A DNA stretch of 64,000 bases from contig JAJIRX010000811.1 of the NCBI GenBank assembly GCA_023853785.1, positions 434,001 to 498,000 of the forward strand, read 5' to 3'. The notes below the pieces were generated by a model, which was not told the DNA's origin, made no database searches, and worked only from the letters and a program-made list of their open reading frames with translations. This DNA comes from Psilocybe azurescens (Eukaryota > Basidiomycota > Agaricomycetes > Agaricales > Agrocybaceae). The translations under genes were made by a program, and so were the position numbers. Of the stretch, positions 35,422-46,374 are shown piece by piece. How positions within the stretch are numbered: position 1 is the first letter of the stretch; every line of letters begins with the position of its first letter.

Positions 35422-37139
35422 ATGTCCACTCCGATTGATTCGGCTATTGAGATGCAGCTGCTTCATAGTCTACGATTTGTATCGGTAAGGATTTGTTATC
35501 GTATCTATCCTACAAATTTCAAATTGACTATATTTCAGTACTTCGATGGTTTGTTCCGCCATCTCCATGTCTGATAGTACGCAACAAAGCATCTCACGCT
35601 AATGATACTCAGTTATCGCCGCCGCCCTATATATCTGGGATTATTTTATAACCCTCGACATGGAAGTTGATCTAGTCTGGAGATCGAAGTGGAATTTCAT
35701 GAAATGTTTGTTTCTCGTCCAACGATATCTCCCATTCGCGGATACCGTCTGGCTCGTTCTGTTCCGTGAGTTATCATGTCCTGACCAATCAGATTGTCGC
35801 TCACCCTTGACGTCCCTGCAGAGAAAGTTGGACAAAACCTGTCCATTTCTGATTGCCAGCAAGTATACCATGCATTAGGATGTTCGTATTCGATCGGGCA
35901 CAAATCCTCCACGGGAAGCTGCTGACTTGACGCGTAGGGATGATGCTGCTAGGAACGGCTCTTTGTGAAAGTGTGTCATCGCGAATAACCAGCCGTCTGT
36001 CTCACTGACTTACAGTGTGTACCAATTTCCCACTCTATAGTCCTTCTAGGCTTGCGAGCATGGGCCGTCTGGAACCGAGAATTGCGCCCAACAATCATCC
36101 TATGCACAGTCTTCCTCATACTATGGGGTCCGGATTTCGCATATATGGCTAAATTCCAGGCCTCCTTACAATGTGAGAGACGCGACTTGTGATGCTCTAG
36201 CTCCCACTAAACCCGTTCATTCTGTAGTCGGCCCTCACCCGTACCCTGGCTTCCTTGGCTGCTTCCTCCTTAGCGCCCAGGATATCTTGTTCGCGTGTTT
36301 CGTTACGATCATGATTTGGGATACAGGTTCGTATTCACAGTCTTCGCCGTCGCCGCTATCTCATCGTGACTGTGTCCGACGCGAACCGCATTCAGTTATC
36401 TTATTATTCATGGTAATACCTGGATTCCGGGCCTGTCAGTGCCATAATCTTCTGCAGTTATATTTGCTCGCGTATTCATGGATCATTTATGTGGCATATA
36501 GATCAATCTGGAGGGAATTCAGCTTTATTCTATGTTGTTTATCGCGACGGTGAGTTATCCAGACCACGCTGCTCATTTCTGAGGGACTGGCTTGGAGGTT
36601 TATCATACTAACGAGTTGTCATGAAAAGGTATCGTCTATTATCTCTATCTCGTCGGTTAGTTCATGTCTACATAAATTGTCGAGTGAGTGCGCAACGACA
36701 CGAGGCTCACATCTTTTCTAGCTCTGTCATCTATCAATGTAGTCGCCATCAGAACCTTTCCAGTCAGTGCCCCTATCTATTACATGTTTTTCACTACGAG
36801 ACGCTAAAACTAGTTCTTTCAGCCTGGCACTCACTATCTTTTCCTCTCGTACGTCTCCCAACACATCCCACTCACAAAGTCGTTTGAACTTACAGTGTGC
36901 ATGGCTGGATCAGCCTACAACGGTGCCTCCACGCCATACTCGCGAGCCGTGTGCTCCTCCACATCCGCCGCCAAGTCATGATCGAACGAAATAACTTGTC
37001 AGAGGCCGCAAATGGGCAGCAGGGGAACGACATCGGCGAGTTTGAGATCGCCTCTCCTAATGATGAGGCTCGCATTCAAATTGTCCACGGCCCCAGGAAC
37101 GCCTTATGTAGATTGCCGACTTCATTAAGGGTAACATAA
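35422..37139 (+). CDS. DUF6533-type seven-transmembrane protein
   Basis: Multi-pass membrane protein of about 324 aa in the DUF6533 family that is expanded in mushrooms; function unknown. Thirteen exons: 35422-35484, 35539-35548, 35613-35765, 35822-35881, 35938-35970, 36041-36172, 36228-36326, 36396-36434, 36502-36549, 36629-36655, 36722-36762, 36823-36848 and 36896-37139. All phases agree and no correction is needed. The signature YFDVIAAALYIWDYFITLDMEV spans exons 2 and 3. Later helices include ADTVWLVLF, RAWAVWNRELRPTIILCTVF (typical WAVW..R), GFLGCFLLSAQDILFACFVT and NSALFYVVYRDGIVYYLYLV, then a cytoplasmic tail HIRRQVMIERNN...GQQGNDIGEFEIASPNDE. Exon 2 is only 10 nt. The gene is invisible to single-frame searches. 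Confidence 0.87.
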
Positions 37140-38024
37140 TAGACTTCCGATTCCTTCTTCAAGTTCGTACACTATACACTGTAGCTCATAGGTTTAAAGA
37201 TTGTTTTGTAAATTATTTCGTTTCGGTCACATATGTAGCATAATACATAAGGGTAGAATCTGTCTTAACAAATAGTAAATGTAAATGCAAATATCTATCC
37301 TCTTAACCTTCGAAGGGTCTGTTCGTCTATCGGTACAAGGATTTTACAGCTGAGGCTTAATTGGAAACAGAAAAAACCGGTAATGCATATGCAGATTCTT
37401 TCATTTTTTTTTACCAAAAAAGTCGTGAAGAAGCAAGGGAAGAACAAGAAGACAGTTGCCAGGCAAGAAGAGCCAAAAAAAAAAGAAAAAAGAAAAACAA
37501 TTAAAAGGAGGGGAATGTAGTATGATCTTGTCAGTAATATGTAGTACACCAACTGTACGCCATGACACTGAAAAATTGAGTTGAGAAAGTAAAAAAATGA
37601 ATTCGAGTAAGACAGAAAAAGATGTTGAGAGGATGGGAGGAAGGAAGGGGAACTCTTCGATATCGTAGTATACATTCCCCGACGTGGGTTCTAGAACGCG
37701 ATGGATGGGATGGAATGGACGGGACAAAGCAAGGGAGGAGTGGAGCATTAAGTTCTTTGAAAGCAATTTCAAGTGGAGGGAAAAAGAGAAGATCAAGACA
37801 AAAAGGGGTTCGTTGTGTGAGGGGTGATATGATATGTATGAAGAAACTAGAAGTAAAGGAGAACGTAAAATGGATTCTGTATCAGAAACTCAAAGACATC
37901 GTCAACCAAAATCGTACACCCAACGCATTATGCGTGGGCCGGTTACAGTAAGTGCCCGAGTCCCGACACCGATGCCAACGGGTGTCCTCACTGAAAAATG
38001 ATGATATGTAATGTATCCTGTCGA
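37140..38024. other. Convergent spacer, A-rich
   Basis: The 3' flanks of the DUF6533 gene (+) and NAP1 (-). Open frames on the minus strand (37295-37796) are hydrophobic and low-complexity because they mirror A-rich plus-strand sequence (GAAAAAAGAAAAAC-type tracts at 37390-37500). I see no gene. Confidence 0.5.
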
Positions 38025-40043
38025 TTACTGGTTCTTACACTCTTCCGGATTCACGTTTGCACCCGCTGCGGGGGCACCGCCACGGCCTTTTGGTGGTACA
38101 CGTCGGCGAACGGGGACATCGTTGTCAGAGTCAGAATCCTAGACGTTACGAAAATCATAAAGTAAGCTAAGCAGATTCAGAAAGGAAGAAAAGCTAAAGA
38201 TAAGAAAAAAGGGAAATAACGCACATCTTCGTCGTATCGGTTCTCATCATCGTCATCACCATCCTCCGAATCTTCATAGTCATCCTCGTCATCCTCGTCC
38301 ATAATCTCGTATTCGAGGGCTTTGCCGGTGAAGTAGTCGATGGCGCGGGGGATAATCTGAGATTACAAGGTCAGCATTTTTGTTGAAAAGGATATAAGAC
38401 TATGCACGCACCTTCTCTTTGAGATCTTCACCGATCTGGTAATCTTCCTCGAGTTTCTCCTCAAGGTCCTGAAGCTCTTCCTCCTCGTAGTCGCCATTCT
38501 CGATCTCCTCTTCGGTTGGGGGAACAGGTGGCGAGAAGAAGTTGAAGAAGGATTCTGTGGGGCGAGCTTTGCGGACGAGACGAGTTCGGTTGGTGTCTTT
38601 AAGAAAGAGGTAGGTAAGCAACGCAGACTACTGCATGGATGGTCAAAGGACTTACTCTTATTCCTCTGCTTCTTGATCTCGAACTCCTTTGTAAGATCCT
38701 TATCTTCTTTCCACTTGATGTTGGTTCCAAGGGCACGATCGTACACGAAATCGCCAGAGTATCCGACCTCCTCCTGGTAGAGGTACGTCTTCTCAAGAAC
38801 CTCATTGGTGAAGTAGTCGTTCTTTTCGAACTGGAAGATGATCTTGAAGCCAGGTTTGCCAAGAGTTTCCTTGGGCGCATCTTCGCCTTCTTTGAGGTAC
38901 TCCAGACGCACGTCGACGAGATGCTTCAGCGCCTCGGCATCGCGATCTGTGATCATTTCGCTCAGGCCTACGTGGTTCCTCAGGGCCGTGAGCCAGAATT
39001 CGGGGATGCCGGCAGGCGAAGGCTTGACATCCTTGGGCAGAGGGGTGTAGTCTTCATCATCCTTGACGGAAGCTTGCTCTCCGGCCTCAATCTCCTCGGT
39101 GGTAGCAGCAGTTTTACCGGCAATGATGGCACTGCGACGTTCGTAAAGGGGTTTTTGGAGTTCCAAGTACTAAAATTTGGATTAGCACAAGGAAGGCCAG
39201 AAATAAAAGAAAAAGAGGAAATAGAAAAAGAGAATGGTCAAATTTGCGAATGTGTGAAAAAGTAAAAATCAATCTGAAAGAGTTAACGGGGAAAGGTGGC
39301 CTAATTTAGGCTACGCAGGAATAGTGTACACACAACCTCATGCTGAGCAGCAAGCCCAACTGATCGCATAATGGGTCGCCTTTGGCATCACGCTCGGAAT
39401 CCCGATGACAGTGGAGACTCCAAACTGATTCCATAGATTGGCCTGATCACAAGAAAGGAATGAAAAAGAAGAAGAATAGGCGACCAAGTGCATCGCAACA
39501 ATTTCATCACATCGCGATTCGCAGATAATCAGTAATATCGCTCCCAAAAAGATAGGAAATCGGGACGATTTCAGTGTCGCAAATCGAACTGATTGGCGAT
39601 TCGCTCTAGCATCGATCATGAAGAAAGAAGGGATAACGATCGAAAAAATGGAGGAAAAATAGGAAAAATTAAGGAGATAGTTACCTTCTTCTCCAACTCC
39701 AAACACTCCTTCTTGTACTGGTTGTGTAGATCGTTTTGCTTGACCTGTACGCCCTTGAGTGCTTCAACGTTCAACTTCACCTCCACGGGCAGGCTCTCGA
39801 TGTATCCCGAGCTCTTTCCAAGCAGATCGGCGAGCTTTCCCTGCACCATACCAAGCATGTGCTGTTCGAGACCAGCCAGCGATGGTCCTTCGTCCTCAGC
39901 AGCTTCACCCTCGTTATCCTCCGTGATGTCTGGGACTGTGGGCCTTGAAAGACCTAGGGCGATAGGTGCTTGGGTCAACGGCGTATTTTGGGGGTAGGCG
40001 CTGTGACATTGGCGGCTCCAGAGATGGGCATAGTGGAAGACAT
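38025..40043 (-). CDS. nap1: Nucleosome assembly protein NAP1
   Basis: Histone chaperone that binds H2A-H2B (and H3-H4), shuttles them to the nucleus and helps nucleosome assembly. Five exons: 40043-39685, 39169-38656, 38596-38412, 38356-38225 and 38138-38025, giving about 434 aa, normal for the family. The dimerisation helix includes [16 protein letters not shown]. The NAP core has [27 protein letters not shown] and SFFNFFSPP. The C-terminus is an acidic tail ([20 protein letters not shown]) followed by [13 protein letters not shown]. The start [13 protein letters not shown] at 40043 is separated from the rest by a one-base shift at the G run 39990-39994 (plus strand): five present, six needed for [14 protein letters not shown]. 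Intron 1 is 515 nt, about ten times the usual size here. Confidence 0.96.
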
Positions 40044-40488
40044 CGTGAGCAGGAGGTCGTAAAAACAAAAAATAAAATGAATGGAAAAAGTGAAAGCACC
40101 CAAAATCAGAATCACTGCAGCCAATTGAAATTTAAGCGGAGATTCGGTATTATCCATGCCGTCCTGCCGGTGGAGTATTTGCAATGGAAGAGTTCCTTTG
40201 GCCTCAGCATAAAATGAAAGACAATACTATGTGACAGAGGAAATACGTTGCAGGTTGTATGCTGCTGTAAGTACTATACATTTTAAGTAATATGCGATCA
40301 AGGTAATAATAAAGTACCCGATAGAAAGAGGTAAACGAAGATAATAAAAATAGTAGGTTTCTGAACGAAGATAAGATGAATATGGGAATGAACCAAAGAA
40401 TGAAAACAAGGAGGCATGTGTAATGCCCTGTAAAAAGACGTAAGTTGAACAAGCGAAAGAAAGGGCAAGCCTGATTTCTTGCATCCTG

Positions 40489-41524
40489 CTAGACAATTCT
40501 TGCAGGAAGAAACAGCAATGGTCTGCTTTGCAGTAAATCATCTCCCGATCCGTTATAAAACATTACAGCTGTGCCACCTAGGCTGTACGTCGAACCGATA
40601 AACATCTGCTCAAGAAGGCGCACAAGTGCGAAATTGCTGGGGCCGACAAACTCGGCGGGCATAATAAGTTCTTTAAGGGGCGGGAAGTCCCTCATTCCTT
40701 CCTCGATACCCAAAGTCACCTCCGACATCTGAATGCCCTGCGGCAACCCTCGACTCGCGAACACTGTCGGTAACGTCAATCGCAAGGACCTAATCGACAT
40801 GGCATACTGTAGCACCCTCAAGATAGGCCGGATGCTTCGAAAAAATCTAGGCTTAACGTGACTTCTTCCAGATCCCTCAAAGCCTCGCGGGACTCCATGA
40901 GAAATCGGCAGAGACAGTGAGATTTCCGTAAAATATCCTGGGGCTTGGATCCCACGCCTCACTGTGGCGTCCTCGAATTGTCAAACGCGTAATACGCAGT
41001 AGTTGCGAAATACGCGTCAAATTTTGTCTGTTTAAGCCCTCCAGCGCCATGGTAACAGATGTTCGAAGAAGTGTGCGGGCGGGGGAAGAAAAAGAAAAAG
41101 TCGAAGCAGCATTGGAGGAAGAAGGAAGTGAAGGTGTTGGTAGGAAAGCTATACCGGACGCCGACGGTGATGCATCCCAGGTCTGGCTGTGTTCGAGGTG
41201 TGACTCAGGGCTCACAACTCGGACTCGGAATCCACTGGCTCCTGGTAGGCGCGTCTCGATGCTCCTATGTAGCCAGGAGGTCCATACATCTTTATAAACT
41301 ATTATATCCACCCAGGTTAGATTAGTTACAAGGAAGACATAGTTTTCGATGTCTTCAAGCATCGATTCCGCCTTAGCGACGGTCATGGCAGGACCTATCT
41401 TGATGTGAAGAACGTGGATATTGAATGTATGAGGGATAGTCGTGTCCGTAGGAACAGCGGTGAGCCATTGCCGGAGCCGCTCGTCGACTGGCGACATTCC
41501 ATAGTTAAGGTAAGATTGTGACAT
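40489..41524 (-). pseudogene. LRR-like duplicated gene, copy 1 (frameshifted)
   Basis: Leftward gene related to the open copy at 42843-43874. It starts MSQSYLNYGMSPVDERLRQWL, against MSQPVMNLQYGMSQVDEQFQQWL in copy 2. It continues through GPAMTVAKAESMLEDIENY, RVRVVSPESH and ALEGLNRQNLTRISQLL, and ends LLQSRPLLFLPARIV. The frame is lost twice, near 40950 (between TIRGRHSE and a KPQDILRK-like segment) and near 40815 (before LRVLQYAMSIRSL), compared with copy 2. These shifts are not in long homopolymers. Leucine-rich segments such as LKELIMPAEFV and LRLTLPTVF suggest an LRR fold as in F-box proteins, but no F-box is present. Function unknown. Confidence 0.6.
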
Positions 41525-41620
41525 TCTGGACAAGCTGAAGAGAAGTTTGCGGTGGTGGAGGGAATGTGAGAGATGACTGACCAGCGTCGTCTCCCATTTC
41601 CAGCATTTTATAGACGCACA

Positions 41621-41955
41621 GTAAATCAGCCAAGCGTGCAGAATTGTCATTTAAGGCAGAAAAAAAAAACCCCAAAGAACCAGATACATGGCTCGGGAGA
41701 CCACTATGGGACAAAGAGCGTAGGTTAAGGTTTGTACAGGCCAGCCTCAAGGTCTCACCCTGGCACGTTTTGCGTCTACCAAAGCACTCTGAATTATCGA
41801 CCAAGGAAGAGACAAAAAGAAGAAAGGGCCACATACATGACTCGGGAAACCCATCAAGACAATGACGGATTGCTCAAAGCGATGGAAATGGCGTACACGC
41901 CAGCCTCGAGGGCTCGTCGGCTACCACGTTTTGCGATTGACATGTCCAGGAATGT
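41621..41955. repeat. Duplicated upstream block of the LRR-like genes
   Basis: The block upstream of copy 1 is repeated upstream of copy 2 at 43971-44140. Shared strings are CAGAATTGTCATTT, GGCAGAAAA, GGGAAAC...ATCAAGACAATGA and AGCCTCGAGGGCTCGT, ending CTACCACGTTTT. Within 41670-41955 the second half occurs twice in tandem (about 41690-41780 and 41830-41955). The offset between the two gene-plus-flank units is about 2.35 kb, which marks a tandem segmental duplication that included the promoter. Confidence 0.65.
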
Positions 41956-42842
41956 AGATATTAGCGGCTGAGGACACCGCCTCATGTGCCACTGGAAGCA
42001 TCCATAGTCTGGAGCTAAGAGACGGAATATCGCACCTGTTTCCGAGTCCATCCTTCGTTCTTCAGCAGAGAAATACAGGGAAAGTTGGACATACATCCTC
42101 ATTATAGACCAACGAAGGGAAAAGGAGAACCGGTTGCGAGAGACAGAGATTTTATAGAATGAAAAAGAGATCCAAATGCGTCCAAAATTTGATCTGATGT
42201 AACTCTGACAATGTGCGATTGACAGGTTATCTCAAGGAGACCTTTGTCTCGTTCTTGGACTCGCAGGGTTCCAAGTGGGGCTTGACTTCTACAAAGGAAT
42301 GAGTACCCTTTTGGTGAGCAAGGCCAGCTGCAAAGCCTATGGGAGATCTTAAAGGTATGATATACAGCGATTGAAAGAAAGCTGAAGCAATAGCAAATTA
42401 AGTTCTTACTTCAAGTGATATGTAGCAAGTTTTGGAGTTTCAAAGTTCAGTTCAATTGTCAAATGCGAAACAAATGCACACGTGACACTAATCTATTTTT
42501 AGATGAACGCGCTTAGGGGTTGAATTCGCCTCGTTGTTTCAAGTACTTAGACTAAGGTTATCGCGATTGTCATTAGGAACTCTATGTGTATTTGTACATT
42601 TTGATACAAATGTATCTTTTCAAGAACATGTCGAAAGTAAGCTGAAGTAACGATACAAAGAGAGACGGTGGTAATACGATGATGGACAATGCAGAAAATG
42701 GTTTGCGACAATCAATAAGCAGCGAGAATGAAGCGAAGGGAGAAGGAGAAGCGACGAGAGGGATAAAGCGAGAGCAATGAAATGCGAGTAAGCTGAAGTA
42801 AGAAATAGTAAAAAAACAAAGAGGATATGAATCTTCCTCGGC

Positions 42843-43874
42843 CTAAAGATTTCTTTCAGAGAGAAATAACAGTGGTGTCCCGTAGAGCACACCACGTCGA
42901 TTGTAGAATCTTACCACTCTCCCATCTGCCGAATGAATGGATGAGGCGAACATTCGGTCGAGAAGATCAACCAAGGTGAGCTTGCTGGTGGTCACCAATT
43001 GCGTTGGGAGAATCAGCTCGTCAAGCTGAGAAAGACTCTCCAACCCTTTTTCGAGTGCAATATCCAGGCTCCTGTGGTTTTGAAGCACGCCTTCATAGCC
43101 AATCGGCTCAAACATTGTTAATTCGAGAGATGTCATACATCTGAAATCATGAAGCTTCTGCAGAATGGAATGGATTCCATCAAAGAAGTCCAAAGTGATA
43201 ACGACCCGTTGCACATTCTGGAAAGCTTGGGGAAATCCAAGGAACCATAGAAGGGCATGTCGTGCGTCGCGGTGATAATTTCCGATAGCAGATAAGGTTG
43301 GACGGAGGGGTCCACGTACCGTCAATTCTCTGAGCTGCGGCAGCTCGAGAATTTTGGACAAGGCTGCCTTGTTCAGGCCGTCAATGGAGACTGTGACCGA
43401 CGTATGCTCTATCATTCGAAAGGGGGCCGGAGGTAAAGCTGCCACGGACATATTAGAGGAAGATGACGGTGGCGATAATGACGGTGAAGAGGGTGGTGAT
43501 GGAGGGGACTCGGGCTCCCATGTCTCGATGAATTCGTAACAACATTCTGGGTCTATAACCCGGATTTGAAGAGCCACGTGATGGGGAAGATATGCACCAA
43601 TGCCCTGCTGCAACACCTTTGCCACAGTGCTCCCGTAAGTTGTTACGAGTACTCCCGCCAAAGTGAAGACAAGAGCGATCTGCTCCCTTATATCTTTTAG
43701 CATCCGGGAGGCCGCCATGTGAGATCTAATATCCGGTCCCACCGTGATAAAGATAACAGTGCCTGTGACGGCGGGAAGAACATGATGCTCGTCAGGAATG
43801 GCGTCGAGCCATTGTTGAAACTGCTCGTCCACCTGGGACATCCCGTATTGAAGGTTCATCACTGGCTGGGACAT
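42843..43874 (-). CDS. LRR-like uncharacterised protein, copy 2 (open)
   Basis: Uninterrupted 343-codon frame from ATG 43874, a single exon. The protein has an N-terminal globular part (VDEQFQQWLDAIPDEHH, FITVGPDIRSHMAASRMLKDI) and a Pro/Ser linker (ESPPSPPSSPSLSPPSSSS). It then has leucine-rich segments: ILELPQLRELTVRGP, VQRVVITLDFFDG, MTSLELTMFEPIGY and LSQLDELILPTQLV. It ends GTPLLFLSERNL. The spacing is that of the LRR part of mushroom F-box proteins, but the F-box itself is absent. It is the only intact member of three in the window. Function unknown; cytosolic by lack of signals. Confidence 0.72.
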   Translation of the reverse strand: MSQPVMNLQYGMSQVDEQFQQWLDAIPDEHHVLPAVTGTVIFITVGPDIRSHMAASRMLKDIREQIALVFTLAGVLVTTYGSTVAKVLQQGIGAYLPHHVALQIRVIDPECCYEFIETWEPESPPSPPSSPSLSPPSSSSNMSVAALPPAPFRMIEHTSVTVSIDGLNKAALSKILELPQLRELTVRGPLRPTLSAIGNYHRDARHALLWFLGFPQAFQNVQRVVITLDFFDGIHSILQKLHDFRCMTSLELTMFEPIGYEGVLQNHRSLDIALEKGLESLSQLDELILPTQLVTTSKLTLVDLLDRMFASSIHSADGRVVRFYNRRGVLYGTPLLFLSERNL

Positions 43875-43970
43875 CGTGAAAAGGCGTTTTGGTGTGGTAT
43901 GAAATAGGGGGATTGTGGTTTGAAAGCAAAGAACGCATCCCTTGCCACTTACTAGCGATTATATATGTAT

Positions 43971-44140
43971 AGAGTAAACTAGCAAAGCCTACAGAATTGT
44001 CATTTCCGGCAGAAAAGAGAGAAAGAATGGAGACACGGCTTCGGGAAACATCAAGACAATGAGAGGAGGGATATTTTCGTACACGCTAGCCTCGAGGGCT
44101 CGTGAGCTACCACGTTTTACGTCTTTCATAGCCAGAAAAA
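43971..44140. repeat. Duplicated upstream block, second copy
   Basis: Counterpart of 41621-41955, upstream of LRR-like copy 2. It has CAGAATTGTCATTTCCGGCAG, GGGAAACATCAAGACAATGAG and GCCTCGAGGGCTCGTGAGC followed by CTACCACGTTTTACG. Confidence 0.6.
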
Positions 44141-45680
44141 TGCTGAGGTAATAGGCTGTGGACACCGCCTCTTGAGCCTCGAGGGCCTGAAAGGGTGGCG
44201 GCGGATCGCATTACTCCGGGGTTGGGTTTCTTCCTTCTAGAGTAGTATATGAAAGGAAGCTGGTAATGGGTACGTCTATTGGCATTCCTTGCTGCAGCCG
44301 GTGGAGGGGAAATGAGAGCTCACCCAGGAGAAAGAGAGATCTTATAGGACAAAGTGCTGTACAAAGTTGGACCGAGGTATGTGAAGTGATTCTCTCCAAG
44401 GAATATGAATTGACAGTGTGAAGTATGTAACCATCACGACCCAAAAAAGGCGTATATTGAATTTATTTTGGTCCCTGCATCTGTATTAGTAAGACAGAGG
44501 CGGGTCTACTACACCTGCCGAAAATACTAAGTATGGCTCAGAGCAAGACATTCTGATCGAGAGAATTCAAAGATAACAGCGCTCGCTCAGGTAAATTGGA
44601 TCTTTGGTGCTGAAAAAATATGCTGACACTTGTCTAAAATTCTATGAGATGACTGTTAGAGGGCGACGAGGTGAGACCTGCAGAAGAGTGAAGGAATAAG
44701 AGATTAAGATGATAAACATAAAGAACTAGGTGGAGTAATTCTTGGGAGGGAAGTTATTCACAACAGTCTTAGAAAAAGGGTATTCACGAGTACTGTAGAT
44801 ATGAAAATACAGCAGCAGTCCTAAATATTGGCAATCGACCAATGAGACGGACATGAGCAATCTGCCAGAAGATTAAGAATAATTTACAAAATTAGGACAA
44901 AACATTGGACTAGAAACGTCGTGAAAAATCTGTTGAAGAACTTGAAAGAAGATAGTGATTAAACTAACTCAAAGAATAGGCAAACAGGAAAAGACGGCAA
45001 AGCGGACCAGAAAGCAATCATAGTGGTATAGTCTAAAACAACATTGGGATAACTTGTGTCACGCACCTAACGCACGAGCAATTTGGCTCACAGAGTGACG
45101 GAGAACCTAAGTAGCTACCCCGTAGTGGTTTCCTTCGATCTGAACCTCGGGACCAGTTCTACATCTCCCACTTGATGGTGCCACACTTCAGGCCAGTTGT
45201 GATTCGGGATAAAAGGACATGGTTGCTTGCGTAGTCAAGTAGGCCAAAGAAGAGTCCCTGGGGAGGGAAGTAGAGAGTCGACATAATGGATAAGAATTTT
45301 TCCTAAACTGGTGAATATTCTTGAGAGTGGCTATAAATAGATATCTGTATCATTTGCATTCTTTGGCTGCAAAATAAGTAAATGAAGAGTCTTATCCAGC
45401 AATATGATACTTATATCCCTGATCAATTATTACCACAACTTGAAAGGAAAGTATCGGTGGTCGATCGGTGAAGCTATATGGAAACAAAGAAGCAAGTATA
45501 GAAGGACCATCAGTGGGATGTTTGTGCACGGATATGTAAATGAAATACACCAGGCCGAACTTTGTTGTTGCTGCTTGAACCAACGACAGGGAACCAGCTC
45601 ACGCGCCACCCAACATCTAATAATTGAGAGTATAGATGCTCTGTAGCTGCTCTTTAATGATAGAAAGAAGGCAAAATAAT
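44141..45680. other. No assignable gene
   Basis: Short open frames only (for example 44211-44444, 45392-45646). No domains, repeats or RNA genes recognised. Confidence 0.4.
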
Positions 45681-46374
45681 TTAGGCTGACCGCCATGGAT
45701 CAAGTAATATCTCACCCACTTCTCGATTCCACCTTCGCCGACGTTTCCACGCAGCTTCGAGGATGCGGCATGCGACAAGATATAGAGGGGTAGGTACCAG
45801 AGATCGAGAAGCCGGGTCATGTGGTGCGTCTGTATGTCATCTTATCAGATTACGGTCTGTACCATTGGGTAAAGATGAGTGCCCACTTTCAGATGGACCT
45901 GTCATCTCGTTTCCCTATCGCTTATGACCGTACGCACAACCGAGCTCTGGGGAAGGTTTGAGACAGCGCGCGATAATTTTAAGGTGAGATACTGACCTTT
46001 TTCTTCGAAGTTTGACCCAATTCCGATGTTCAGGGAGGTACATATCGCCCCGCCTGCCAATTCCATCCATTCCATGTATATTCCTCCATACAGCGTGCGA
46101 ATAGATGATAATAAGTGTATATAGGTGACTGGAATACGCACTCCTTCCTGGTTAGACTGTTTCAAGTGTGAGTGCCCTGACCCGTCGTTGTGGATGTTGT
46201 ACAGCTCCGAGCCGTCAGGTGCGAGATGAGAGATGCGATAGGGTTCGGTTAAGGCAATGCATGCAAAAAGTAGAGGATATCCGGCTAAGAACGGCAGCTC
46301 GAGCAGCGGTTGTAACCCTGTGCCGCTGAGGAGATGTAGTCGTTGTTTCAAGTTGTGAAGCTCCACCCGCTGTC
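45681..46374 (-). CDS. Hypothetical multi-exon gene, 5' end not resolved
   Basis: Leftward exon beginning after a TTGACAG acceptor near 46374 reads VELHNLKQRLHLLSG, PFLAGYPLLFACIALTEPY, VRIPVTYIHLLSSIRTLYG and YMEWMELAGGAICTSLN, to a GTCAGT donor near 45997. Two small exons with clean splice sites may follow, the last ending WKRRRRWNREVGEILLDPWRSA at 45681. A possible upstream part lies at 46375-46646. I do not recognise the protein; the hydrophobic patches could be membrane helices. Exon joining here rests on splice signals only. Confidence 0.3.

Noticed and set aside
38639..39265. 208-codon plus-strand frame with hydrophobic segments
   Set aside because: Antisense to the NAP1 core exon; NAP1 identity is certain.
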